A DNA stretch of 64,000 bases, from NCBI GenBank assembly GCA_964034945.1, contig OZ035964.1, positions 6,870,895 through 6,934,894 on the forward strand, in the 5' to 3' direction. The notes under the pieces were generated by a model. That model saw nothing but the letters and a program-made list of their open reading frames with translations, was not told the DNA's origin and ran no database searches. This stretch comes from Chrysopilus asiliformis. Lineage: Eukaryota; Arthropoda; Insecta; Diptera; Rhagionidae. Numbering within the stretch: the stretch's first letter is position 1; every line of letters begins with the position of its first letter. The position numbers and the translations under genes are program-made. This document shows, piece after piece, positions 1 through 10,600 of the stretch.

Positions 1-718
1 AGTCTCTTTCTTTACTTTTTTTATTTATATTAAAAAGGCAATTTAGTCTTACATAATTAAACCTCATATGATGAAAAAACATTTAAAAACCCAAGAAATA
101 ATTGAAGTCGAAAGTTGAAATTTGGCACAGAACAGGATTTTATCAAAATATGAACCTCTTCCGATAATGGGAAAAATTTAACCACTCCTTGCCCCCTCTT
201 CCATAGAAATGGAAAAGATTTTTGGGTTTTTCTCGAAAACTGCTCTATCGTAGGCTTTGTCTTTTTCTTTCGAACCAAAAGGAAATCCGGTTTTCCGACA
301 AAGAAATATTCTTAAACATGTCCTTATGTTTAAACATAACAAAAGCTATAATTGCCAATCTTGCAATCATTGGAGACCCGTATGGTGATATTCGTATCAA
401 AATTCGAACAGTTGTACCAAAATTCCACTTTGAAGTCAAACTTTCCAATAAGATTTTTTAAAATTTATTCCAATCGGATTTTGATGTATGGAAGTTTTAT
501 GTAGAATCATATCCTAAATAACTTTTGTTCTTGGACTTTTTTGATAAGATGCACCGTTTTTGAGATATTCACAAAAAACGATTTCGTTCGTATGGGGGGT
601 ACCCCCCCTAATGGTCCATTTTTGCCCATTAACGAACTTAGCCTCGCATTTTACGAAAAACGGATCTGTGCAAACTTTCAAGTCTCTAGCTCAATCCGTG
701 CGCCCGCAATCCGCGCCA

Positions 719-725
719 CAGACAG

Positions 726-756
<31 letters not shown>

Positions 757-807
757 GACGGACAGACAGACAGACAGACGGACGGACAGACAGACAGACG
801 GACGGAC
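719..807 (+). repeat. (CAGA/CGGA)n microsatellite inside the interspersed element
   Basis: This is a run of GACA and GACG tetranucleotides, i.e. (GTCY)n on the other strand. The same tract lies at about 18758-18846 and 28815-28903 in the same element, and a shorter inverted one at about 57049-57076. Because it sits at the same internal position each time, it belongs to the element and is not an independent microsatellite. Confidence 0.85.
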
Positions 808-898
808 ATGCAAAAATTAAATATTTTTATCATTCTAAACACACTGGTGTAATTCATTTTTTTGTGCGATGACGGGATCTTGGCGTTACAAACGGTAA

Positions 899-1385
899 AG
901 CTCGGTTTAGACGAGACAAGTAACTTGCGGCAAGTAGACGTAAATACACGCGATTTGAGCTAGTGTGCGACGCTTGCATATGTGTGAGAATACTTGCCGC
1001 TCTCTCGAAAATAATAGAAAGCCATTCTATTTTTGTGGCAAGTAAAAACCAATACAAGAACATGGAACCGTGTACACAAGAGGTGGTTTTATGTGTGTGT
1101 GTTTCGGTTCATTTTATATTTGCTGCTTTGCCAGAAAACGTCGTAACATTTTAAGGAAAAAACGACACGGATATAAAAAACTCGTCGGCAACAAACAGTT
1201 TCAGGTCGAAATTCGCAAATTTTTCCACAAAAAAGAGTCGTGATATTTTTTCTCAGAAAATTTTAGGTTATGTTTTCCTTCGGCTGTCATTCTACTTGAA
1301 ATGATTTACTTGAAACGTGTAAACTAAGCAAACTACTTGCCTCTCTTTACTTGCCGCAAGTTACTTGCTGTGTATAAACCCTGCT
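899..1385. mobile_element. MITE, PIF/Harbinger-like (3-bp TAA target duplication)
   Basis: This 487-bp insertion is absent from the two paralogous copies, which read straight through at 18935-18937 and 28993-28995 (empty sites). It is flanked by TAA on both sides (896-898 and 1386-1388). The terminal inverted repeats are about 38 bp; the outer 18 bp are imperfect and the inner 20 bp, containing AAGTAACTTGCGGCAAGTA, are perfect. Further ACTTGC or GCAAGT motifs occur inside. It has no coding capacity. A TWA duplication is typical of PIF/Harbinger elements, so the superfamily call rests on that plus the TIR structure. The boundaries are strong; the superfamily is an inference. Confidence 0.8.
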
Positions 1386-1479
1386 TAAGGCAAAGTTAAT
1401 ATACCCTTTGGTTTCACCATACGGGTATAAAAATATTTCTTTGTCGGAATTCTAATTTTTATCATTTCGCAAAGACACT

Positions 1480-2215
1480 GTCAATATTTTGCATATTTCT
1501 GGATATTTTCATAAAAAAATTTATTTTCCTGTGAAAAATTCGACTCCACAAAAATTCGACTATCGGTAGGTGTAGGCACGGCATACAGACAACCAAGGTA
1601 TGCTGTAAACTCAAATCTGACATTTCGTTGCTACGTCACTTGTGCCGATTAGTTCGTCAAGTGCAGAAGGAATTTTGTTTTATGGATGGTTATTTAAATT
1701 TTTGTGCGATCTAAATAAGATATTTGTAAATTAGTGGACTGATTGCATTAAATAGTGATCAATAAACATAAAAATTAATTAAAAAAATTCGGCACAAATG
1801 ACGTCACACCTGACTATCAAAAGTTTACAGCATACCTTGGTTGTCTCTATGCCGTGGGTGTAGGGATGGGTGGGTGGTGGGCGCACATGCTGGATGAGCG
1901 ACAGGTGACCACCAGTTGTGCGGTGGACATCTTAGTGTGTGGGTGATTGCGTGTGTGGCTCAGCGGATGACGTCACGCACATCGTGCAGCAGCGCGCTAG
2001 GAATTCCTTTCTCCGGAAGCAGGGCTAGAAAGGCTCGAAAAAGTGAACTTCTAGGCCTGCAATAATCTGCATTATCGCAATTTTTACACTCAATTGATAG
2101 TATCTCTTGCAGGTATTTTCTATAAGCAATTTGATGTACAAAATTTTGTGTTTTAAATTTAAAAAAAAAAACTAATTTAAAAGTGGGAAGAACTTTTCTA
2201 ATTTTGCTGTACAAA
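1480..2215 (+). mobile_element. tRNA-SINE-like repeat, copy 1 (split by a MITE)
   Basis: The sequence 1480-1576 plus 1857-2215 corresponds to 19040-19480 and 29090-29540, and to parts of 15205-15420, 25150-25388 and 55825-56165. The shared core runs from a GTGGGCGCACATGCTGG motif to a TGGCTCAGCGG box, then TGACGTCA and a CCGCGCTAGGAAT block. TGGCTCAGCGG matches a pol III A box (tRNA positions 8-19). The B-box position here reads GGCTCGAAAAAG, which is degenerate. It is probably a tRNA-derived SINE, but the A-to-B spacing of about 73 bp is longer than usual, so the class is tentative. The repeat family itself is certain. Confidence 0.5.
1577..1856. mobile_element. MITE with 8-bp target duplication (hAT- or P-like)
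   Basis: This 280-bp insertion has 34-bp terminal inverted repeats (1577-1610 and 1823-1856) that match at 33 of 34 positions and begin CACGGCATA. An exact 8-bp direct duplication, GGTGTAGG, flanks it (1569-1576 and 1857-1864). The copies at 19115-19130 and 29175-29190 carry one GGTGTAGG and no insertion, so they are empty sites. A second inverted pair (ACGTCAyTTGTGCCGA) lies just inside the TIRs. There is no open frame of note. An 8-bp duplication fits hAT or P superfamilies; I cannot choose between them from the ends alone. Confidence 0.85.
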
Positions 2216-2640
2216 TTTTTTTCACGAATTTTCTAAGGTGATTCCTAGATCGGAGAATCTGTCTTTGAATTTTAATGGCATTTTTTACGTTGAAAATTTT
2301 TTCTTTAATTTCTGGACGGCTTCATGACGTAATAAACTTTTGTTTGGAATTTTTGGAGAACTTTTCCTCCTGACTTTTTGGGGGCCTTTTATACACGAAC
2401 TATTTGTTTCCATGGAATTTGGGAATTCTTTTGAAGCAGAACATATTTTTCTCGAATTTTTGTAGTCTTGTTGTTAGTAGGAAAAAATATTTCCGAGACC
2501 TTTTCGACACGGGAAATATTTTTCTCGAATTTTTAGAGGCGTGGTCTGAGTAGGAAAACTATTTTCGAAACCTTTTCTAAACAGGACATCTTTTTTTTTA
2601 AATTTTTGGGAGACCTTTTCTAATGTTATTTTAGTGTTTT
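2216..2640 (+). repeat. Shared flank segment grading into degenerate 72-bp satellite
   Basis: Positions 2225-2400 match 19485-19690 and 29545-29757, and the first 120 bp match 57472-57590. From about 2450 onward two to three eroded satellite monomers can be read (GGGAAATATTTTTCTCG at about 2509), decaying further by 2640. In the other two copies the same segment leads into a long array, so this may be the stump of an array that was lost or never expanded. Confidence 0.6.
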
Positions 2641-4164
2641 TAGAAGCAGGAGAAAGAAAATATACGCATTTGTGAAAATTTTCGCATTTTCAATTTTCTT
2701 GGTTTGGAAAATTACAAAAATAAGAAGCGAAAATTATCAAGTAAGATCGAAAACAACTTCACACCAATGAATTTGAAAAGAATCTAAAAGAAAATTTTGA
2801 ATCGAGTTGTGGCTGAGATTCGGTTCGAATCATGGACGGAAGATCCGTGATTTTTTTCCATTTCAGATTAGCCTAAAATCATTTTTTCTTCAAAAATTCA
2901 TATCTTGCGAGATGTTTTCGCAGATGCACACTCTTTATAGCAAAATGTAAGGAAATTGTCCGAAATTTTCAAAAACACTGTTGTGGGTAAAGTGTTTCCC
3001 ACAAAAATTTTCACGGCAGAAGTAAATCTTGAAAAATTCTGAAAACGGTCTTTTTGTAGTTACTTATGTCTATGAAGATTCACTGTTAGGTGCTAAATAC
3101 AATTCTCTATCACTTCTTGAAAGACATAAAATTATTATTTCTAACTGTTTTCGTATTATGAACCGAAAACTAGCCCGTAGTGACAGAAAACCACTTGAAA
3201 AAATCGCCAAAAACGAATAACTTTATCGACACGTGTGACAGTACTTAATTTTTGAATACGGACAATTTATGTAAAAATCGAAGAAATTTTCGCAGGGGAA
3301 AAAACAAATGGATATCAAATGCAAACTGGATTTTCTTAAATAGAACTTTATATTTTCCCAAAAAAATTAAAATTTTTGGGAATTTAACGTGAAAATGCAA
3401 AATTGCTTTAAAAGAAATACGAATTTCTAATTAATTTTATTTAAAAAATGGAAAAAACGCAAAATATGAACGAAATTTCCGTTGTTAAGGCACGGATTTT
3501 CCTCATCTTCGCAGATTTTTCATCACTTTTACGGGAAAATACCTGCGAAAGCAGTGCAAATAAAAACAAACCATTTTCCTGCACTCAAAATCTGTAATTT
3601 TGCATATTTAAATAATTTCCATTATGGCGGGGAATTTTTTCAATAGGAGAATTTCTTACGGCTCAATCTACTTGTAGGCATAAGAACTTTTTTGCTTGCT
3701 ACTAGATGGCGCTCACAAATGTTAGGAGAAGTTTTTTTGCTAAAATGAAAATAATAAAACTTTTTACAATTTCCGTCTGAAAATGGGAAAAAAGGTTTAT
3801 TATGCTTGGTACGCATTAATCGCTGTTGGTATTTTACAGTCAAAACAAGGAAAATACAACAAATTCACATTTGGGCGAAAAACTCAAAAAATTCGCGGTG
3901 ATAGGGCGGCCACAGGAAAGCTATTCCTACACCTAAAGTAATTCGAGTTCGTGTCCGCCACCCGCCTGGCACTTTTTTCTTCGTGATATTCGTGAGTGTT
4001 GTTTTTTGGTGTCTCGCATAATTTTTTATCGAATATAGTCGGAATAAATAAAAAATTCGTTGATTTTTTTGCAATCCATTGATGGATCGGCCGTTCGCTT
4101 TCCGGGAATCGTAAAATCATACCACGCCGATAAGTAATTCGTGCGCAAGTGCTGTCGGTTTCAG

Positions 4165-4296
4165 TTTTGTTTCTGGTCGCGTACGGAAGATGAAATTCTC
4201 GAACTTTCCGGTGGTTTTATTGTAATGGCGGGGAAAGTGATACGCGTGTCAGAAATCGGAGGACTGATTTTACATTGTAGGAGTCTGAAATTCCAG
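4165..4296 (+). CDS. Candidate internal exon (44 codons, phase 0-0)
   Basis: The stretch is preceded by a TCGGTTTCAG acceptor and followed by a CAG/GTAGGT donor. The 132 bp between them are open in one frame and divisible by three, so the exon would be symmetrical. The encoded stretch begins FCFWSRTEDEILELSGG and ends CRSLKFQ. It has mixed, protein-like composition and no recognised domain. An in-frame ATG at 4225 could serve as a start (MAGKVIRVSE). No partner exon was found within the window. The basis is splice signals plus an open frame only, so chance is a real alternative. Confidence 0.25.
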
Positions 4297-4327
4297 GTAG
4301 GTGTGCTTTTCGTTTCACGGAAAAATA

Positions 4328-4425
4328 AAATGTTTAATATATTTGATATATTAAATATATAATATATAAACTGCATATTTTATATTTAATATATATAATA
4401 TATATATATATATATATCTGGATCA
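4328..4425. repeat. AT-rich (TA)n-type microsatellite
   Basis: This is a run of TA, TATA and TTAAATATA repeats ending in a pure (TA) tract of about 25 bp just before 4418. It is low complexity with no further feature. Confidence 0.9.
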
Positions 4426-4669
4426 CCATCCGAAAATTTTAATCGTTTTTAGAAATCGGATGGTGTAGTAAAAAATATTGTCAAATTTTCCAATAAGCGT
4501 TTTTTTTCTGTGATTTACATGGGAAGAAGTTTCAATAAATATTTTCAGCGAATAATGAAGAAAACAAAAAATACGGACGGGCATAAAGGACAAAATACGT
4601 CACGCATTTAAGGGGAGGTGGGGGTGAACAAACAGAGGTGGTAATATACTAATCACCATGACGTAAATA

Positions 4670-7600
4670 TTTTTTAGAGTTTTTAGAAGCCTTTTCTGGG
4701 GAGAAAAAATATTTTTGAGCCTTTTGCCATTCGGGAATTTTTTTTTTGGAATTTTCAGAGGCTTGTTCTGAGTAGGAAAAATATTTCCGAGACCTTTTAT
4801 ATCCGGCAAATATTTTTCTCGGATTTTTAGAAGCTTTTCCTTGGTACGACAAATATTTCCGAGACCTTTTCTATCCGGAAAATATTTTTCTCGATTTTTA
4901 ATAGGCCTGTTCTGAGTAGGAAAAATACTTCCGAGACCTTTTCTATCCGGGAAATATTTTTCTCGAATTTTTAGAGGCTTGTTCTGAGTAGGAAAAATAT
5001 TTCCGAGACCTTTTCTATCCGGGAAATATTTTTCTCGATTTTTAAGAGGCTTCTTCTGAGTAGGAAAAATACTTCCGAGACCTTTTCTATTCGGGAAATA
5101 TTTTTCTCGAATTTTTAGAGGCTTGTTCTGAGTAGGAAAAATATTTCCGAGACCTTTTCTATCCGTGAAATATTTTTGTCGGATTTTTAGAGGCTTGTTC
5201 TTAGTAGGAAAAATATTTCCGAGACCCTTTCTATCCGAGAAATATTTTTCTCGAATTTTTAACCGTTTGTTCTGAGTAGGAAAAATATTTCCGATACCTT
5301 TTCTATCCGGGAAATATTTTTCTCGAATTTTTAGAGGCTTGTTCTCAGTAGGAAAAATATTTCTGAGACCTTTTCTATCCGGGAAATATTTTTCTCGAAT
5401 TTTTAGAGGCTTGTTCTCAGTAGGAAAAATATTTTGAGACCTTTTCTATCCGGAAAATATTTTTCTCGGCTTTTTAGAGGCTTGTTCTGAGTAGGAAAAA
5501 TATTTCCGAGACCTTTTCTATCCGGGAAATATTTTTCTCGAATTTTTAGAGGCTTGTTCTGAGTAGGAAAAATATTTCCGAGACCTTTTCTACCCGGGAA
5601 ATATTTTTCTCGAATTCTTACTCGCTTGTTCTGAGTAGGAAAAATATTTCCGAGACCTTTTCTATCCGGGAAATATTTTTCTCGATTTTTAAGAGGCTTG
5701 TTCTGAGTAGGAAAAATATTTCCGAGACCTTTTCTATCCGGGAAATATTTTTCTCGAATTTTTAGAGGCTTGTTCTGAGTAGGAAAAATATTTCCGAGAC
5801 CTTTTCTACCCGGGAAATATTTTTCTCGATTTTTAAGAGGCTTGTTCTGAGTAGGAAAAATACTTCCGAGAACTTTTTCTATCCGGAAAATATTTTTTTC
5901 GGCTTTTTAGAGGCTTGTTCTGAGTAGGAAAAATATTTCCGAGACCTTTTCTATCCGGGAAATATTTTTCTCGAATTTTTAGAGGTTTGTTCTTAGTTGG
6001 AAAAATATTTCCGAGACCTTTTCTATCCGGGAAATATTTTTCTCGATTTTTAAGAGGCTTGTTCTGAGTAAGAAAAATACTTCCGAGACTTTTCTATCCG
6101 GGAAATATTTTTCTCGAATTTTTACTGGCTTGTTCTGAGTAGGAAAAATATTTCCGAGACCTTTTCTATCCGGGAAATATTTTTCTCGATTTTTAACAGG
6201 TTTGTTCTGAGTAGGAAAAATACTTCCGAGACCTTTTCTACCCGGGAAATATTTTTCTCGAAATTTTAGAGGCTTGTTCTGAGTAGGAAAAATATTTCCG
6301 AGACCTTTTCTACCCGGGAAATATTTTTCTCGAATTTTTAGAGGCTTGTTCTGAGTAGGAAAAATATTTCCGAGACCTTTTCTATCCGGGAAATATTTTT
6401 CTCGAATTTTTACTGGCTTGTTCTGAGTAGGAAAAATATTTCCGAGACCTTTTTTATCCGGGAAATATTTTTCTCGATTTTTAAGAGGCTTGTTCTTAGT
6501 AGGAAAAATATTTCCGAGACCGTTTCTATCCGAGAAATATTTTTCTCGAATTTTTAACCGTTTGTTCTGAGTAGGAAAAATATTTCCGAGACCTTTTCTA
6601 TCCGGGAAATATTTTTCTCGAATTTTTAGAGGCTTGTTCTCAGTAAGAAAAATATTTCTGAGACCTTTTCTATCCGGGAAATATTTTTCTCGGCTTTTGA
6701 GAGGCTTGTTCTGAGTAGGAAAAATATTTCCGAGACCTTTTCTATTCGGGAAATATTTTTCTCGATTTTTAAGAGGCTTGTTCTGAGTAGGAAAAATACT
6801 TCCGAGACCTTTTCTATCCGGGAAATATTTTTCTCGATTTTTAAGAGGCTTGTTCTGAGTAGGAAAAATACTTCCGAGACCTTTTCTACCCGGGAAATAT
6901 TTTTCTCGATTTTTAAGAGGCTTGTTCTGAGTAGGAAAAATATTTGCGAGACCTTTTCTATCCGTGAAATATTTTTGTCGGATTTTTAACCGTTTGTTCT
7001 GAGTAGGAAAAATATTTCCGAGACCTTTTCTATTCGGGAAATATTTTTGTCGGATTTTTAGAGGCTTGTTCTTAGTAGGAAAAATATTCCCGAAACCTTT
7101 TCTATACGGGAAATATTTTTCTCGAATTTTTACTCGCTTGTGCTGAGTAGGAAAAATATTTCCGAGACCTTTTCTATCCGGGAAATATTTTTCTCGAATT
7201 TTTACTCGCTTGTTCTGAGTAAGAAAAATATTGCCGAGACCGTTTCTATTCGGGAAATATTTTTCTCGAATTTTTAGGGGCTTGTTCTGAGTAGGAAAAA
7301 TATTTCCGAGACCCTTTCTATCCGAGAAATATTTTTCTCGAATTTTTAACCGTTTGTTCTGAGTAGGAAAAATATTTCCGAGACCTTTTCTATCCGGGAA
7401 ATATTTTTCTCGAATTTTTACTGGCTTGTTCTGAGTAGGAAAAATATTTCCGAGACCTTTTCTATCCGGGAAATATTTTTCTCGAATTTTTACTCGCTTG
7501 TTCTGAGTAGGAAAAATATTTCCGAGACCTTTTCTATCCGGGAAATATTTTTCTCGAATTTTTAGAGGCTTGTTCTGAGTAGGAAAAATATTTCCGAGAC

Positions 7601-10600
7601 CCTTTCTATCCGGGAAATATTTTTCTCGAATTTTAAGAGGCTTGTTCTGAGTAGGAAAAATATTTCCGAGACCGTTTCTATCCGAGAAATATTTTTCTCG
7701 AATTTTTAACCGTTTGTTCTGAGTAGGAAAAATATTTCCGAGACCTTTTCTATCCGGGAAATATTTTTCTCGAATTTTTAGAGGCTTGTTCTCAGTAAGA
7801 AAAATATTTCTGATCTTTTCTACCCGGGAAATATTTTTCTCGATTTTTAAGAGGCTTGTTCTGAGTAGGAAAAATATTTCCGAGACCGTTTCTATCCGAG
7901 AAATATTTTTCTCGAATTTTTAACCGTTTGTTCTGAGTAGGAAAAATATTTCCGAGACCTTTACTATCCGGGAAATATTTTTCTCGAATTTTTAGAGGCT
8001 TGTTCTCAGTAAGAAAAATATTTCTGAGACCTTTTCTATCCGGGAAATATTTTTCTCGGCTTTTTAGAGGCTTGTTCTGAGTAGGAAAAATATTTCCGAG
8101 ACCCTTTCTATCCGAGAAATATTTTTCTCGAATTTTTAACCGTTTGTTCTGAGTAGGAAAAATATTTCCGATACCTTTTCTATCCGGGAAATATTTTTCT
8201 CGAATTTTTAGAGGCTTGTTCTCAGTAAGAAAAATATTTCTGAGACCTTTTCTATACGGGAAATATATTTCTCGGCTTTTTAGAGGCTTGTTCTGAGTAG
8301 GAAAAATATTTCCGAGACCTTTTCTATCCGGAAAATATTTTTCTCGAATTTTTACTCGCTTGTTCTGAGTAGGAAAAATATTTCCGAGACCTTTTCTATC
8401 CGGGAAATATTTTTCTCGAATTTTTACTCGCTTGTTCTGAGTAGGAAAAATATTTCCGAGACCTTTTCTATCCGGGAAATATTTTTCTCGAATTTTTAGA
8501 GGCTTGTTCTGAGTAGGAAAAATATTTCCGAGACCCTTTCTATCCGAGAAATATTTTTCTCGGATTTTTAGAGGTTTGTTCTGAATAGGAAAAATATTTC
8601 CGATACCTTTTCTATCCGGGAAATATTTTTCTCGAATTTTTAGAGGCTTGTTCTCAGTAAGAAAAATATTTCTGAGACCTTTTCTATCCGGGAAATATTT
8701 TTCTCGGCTTTTTAGAGGCTTGTTCGCAGTAAGAAAAATATTTCTGAGACCTTTTCTATCCGGGAAATATTTTTCTCGAATTTTTACTGGCTTGTTCTCA
8801 GTAAGAAAAATATTTCTGAGACCTTTTCTATCCGGGAAATATTTTTCTCGGCTTTTTAGAGGCTTGTTCTGAGTAGGAAAAATATTTCCGAGACCTTTTC
8901 TATCCGGGAAATATTTTTCTCGAATTTTTACTGGCTTGTTCTGAGTAGGAAAAATATTTCCGAGACCTTTTTTATCCGGGAAATATTTTTCTCGATTTTT
9001 AAGAGGCTTGTTCTGAGTAGGAAAAATACTTCCGAGACCTTTTCTACCCGGGAAATATTTTTCTCGATTTTTAAGAGGCTTGTTCTGAGTAGGAAAAATA
9101 TTTCCGAGACCGTTTCTATCCGAGAAATATTTTTCTCGAATTTTTAACCGTTTGTTCTGAGTAGGAAAAATATTTCCGAGACCTTTACTATCCGGGAAAT
9201 ATTTTTCTCGAATTTTTAGAGGCTTGTTCTCAGTAAGAAAAATATTTCTGAGACCTTTTCTATCCGGGAAATATTTTTCTCGGCTTTCTAGAGGCTTGTT
9301 CTGAGTAGGAAAAATATTTCCGAGACCTTTTCTATCCGGGAAATATTTTTCTCGAATTTTTACTGGCTTGTTCTGAGTAGGAAAAATATTTCCGAGACCT
9401 TTTCTATCCGGGAAATATTTTTCTCGAATTTTTAGAGGCTTGTTCTGAGTAGGAAAAATATTACCGAGACCTTTTCTATCCGTGAAATATTTTTGTCGGA
9501 TTTTTAGAGGCTTGTTCTTAGTAGGAAAAATATTCCCGAAACCTTTTCTATACGGGAAATATTTTTCTCGAATTTTTACTCGCTTGTGCTGAGTAGGAAA
9601 AATATTTCCGAGACCTTTTCTATCCGGGAAATATTTTTCTCGAATTTTTACTCGCTTGTTCTGAGTAAGAAAAATATTGCCGAGACCGTTTCTATTCGGG
9701 AAATATTTTTCTCGAATTTTTAGGGGCTTGTTCTGAATAGGAAAAATATTTCCGAGACCCTTTCTATCCGAGAAATATTTTTCTCGAATTTTTAACCGTT
9801 TGTTCTGAGTAGGAAAAATATTTCCGATACCTTTTCTATCCGGGAAATATTTTTCTCGAATTTTTAGAGGCTTGTTCTCAGTAGGAAAAATATTTCTGAG
9901 ACCTTTTCTATCCGGGAAATATTTTTCTCGAATTTTTAGAGGCTTGTTCTGAGTAGGAAAAATATTTCCGAGACCTTTTCTATCCGGGAAATATTTTTCT
10001 CGAAATCTTACTCGCTTGTTCTGAGTAGGAAAAATATTTCCGAGACCTTTTCTATCCGGGAAAAATTTTTCTCGATTTTCAAGAGGCTTGTTCTGAGTAG
10101 GAAAAATACTTCCGAGACCTTTTCTATCCGGGAAATATTTTTCTCGAATTTTTACTGGCTTGTTCTGAGTAGGAAAAATATTTCCGAGACCTTTTCTATC
10201 CGGGAAATATTTTTCTCGAATTTTTACTCGCTTGCTCTGACTAGGAAAAATATTTCCGAGACCGAGGGAAATATTTTTCTCGAATTTTTACTCGCTTGTT
10301 CTGAGTAGGAAAAATATTTCCGAGACCTTTTCTATTCGGGAAATATTTTTCTCGAATTTTTAGTCGCTTGTTCTGAGTAGGAAAAATATTTCCGAGACCT
10401 TTTCTATCCGGGAAATATTTTTCTCGAATTTTTAGAGGCTTGTTCTTAGTCGGAAAAATATTTCCGAGACCTTTTCTACCCGGTAAATATTTTTCTCGAA
10501 TTTTTAGAAGCTTGTTCTTAGTTGGAAAAATATTTCCGAGACCTTTTCTATCCTGGAAATATTTTTCTCGATTTTTAACAGGTTTGTTCTGAGTAGGAAA

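Larger units (their letters stand above)
1..1440 (+). mobile_element. (GTCY)n-containing interspersed element, copy 1 (mini-me/DINE-like)
   Basis: The stretch is nearly identical to 18070-18990 and 28111-29040, and part of it recurs inverted at 56905-57310. It carries an internal tetranucleotide tract (719-807). It ends in a short hairpin where ATACCC and GGGTAT face each other around 1400-1430, followed by a run of A. Dipteran mini-me/DINE-1 elements are known for an internal (GTCY)n tract, so this is the best family guess. No transposase or reverse transcriptase frame is visible, so it is non-autonomous. This copy is interrupted by a MITE at 899-1385. The left end lies at or beyond the window start. 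Small open frames inside it are shared by all copies but look incidental. Confidence 0.6.
2641..4669. other. AT-rich low-copy DNA, no confident gene
   Basis: This stretch is not repeated elsewhere in the window. It contains one exon-like stretch (4165-4296), an AT-dinucleotide tract (about 4328-4425), and an open stretch at 3029-3220 without an ATG start. The latter would encode 63 residues preceded by a possible acceptor (ACGGCAG) near 3019. None of these has a recognisable domain. The rest looks like intergenic or intronic sequence. Confidence 0.5.

Noticed and set aside
245..448. Minus-strand frame MESLTSKWNFGTTVRIL, also in the copies at 18126 and 28140
   Set aside because: It lies within the non-coding (GTCY)n element, and the element's copies show differing ends and indels. 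No transposition-related motif is present.
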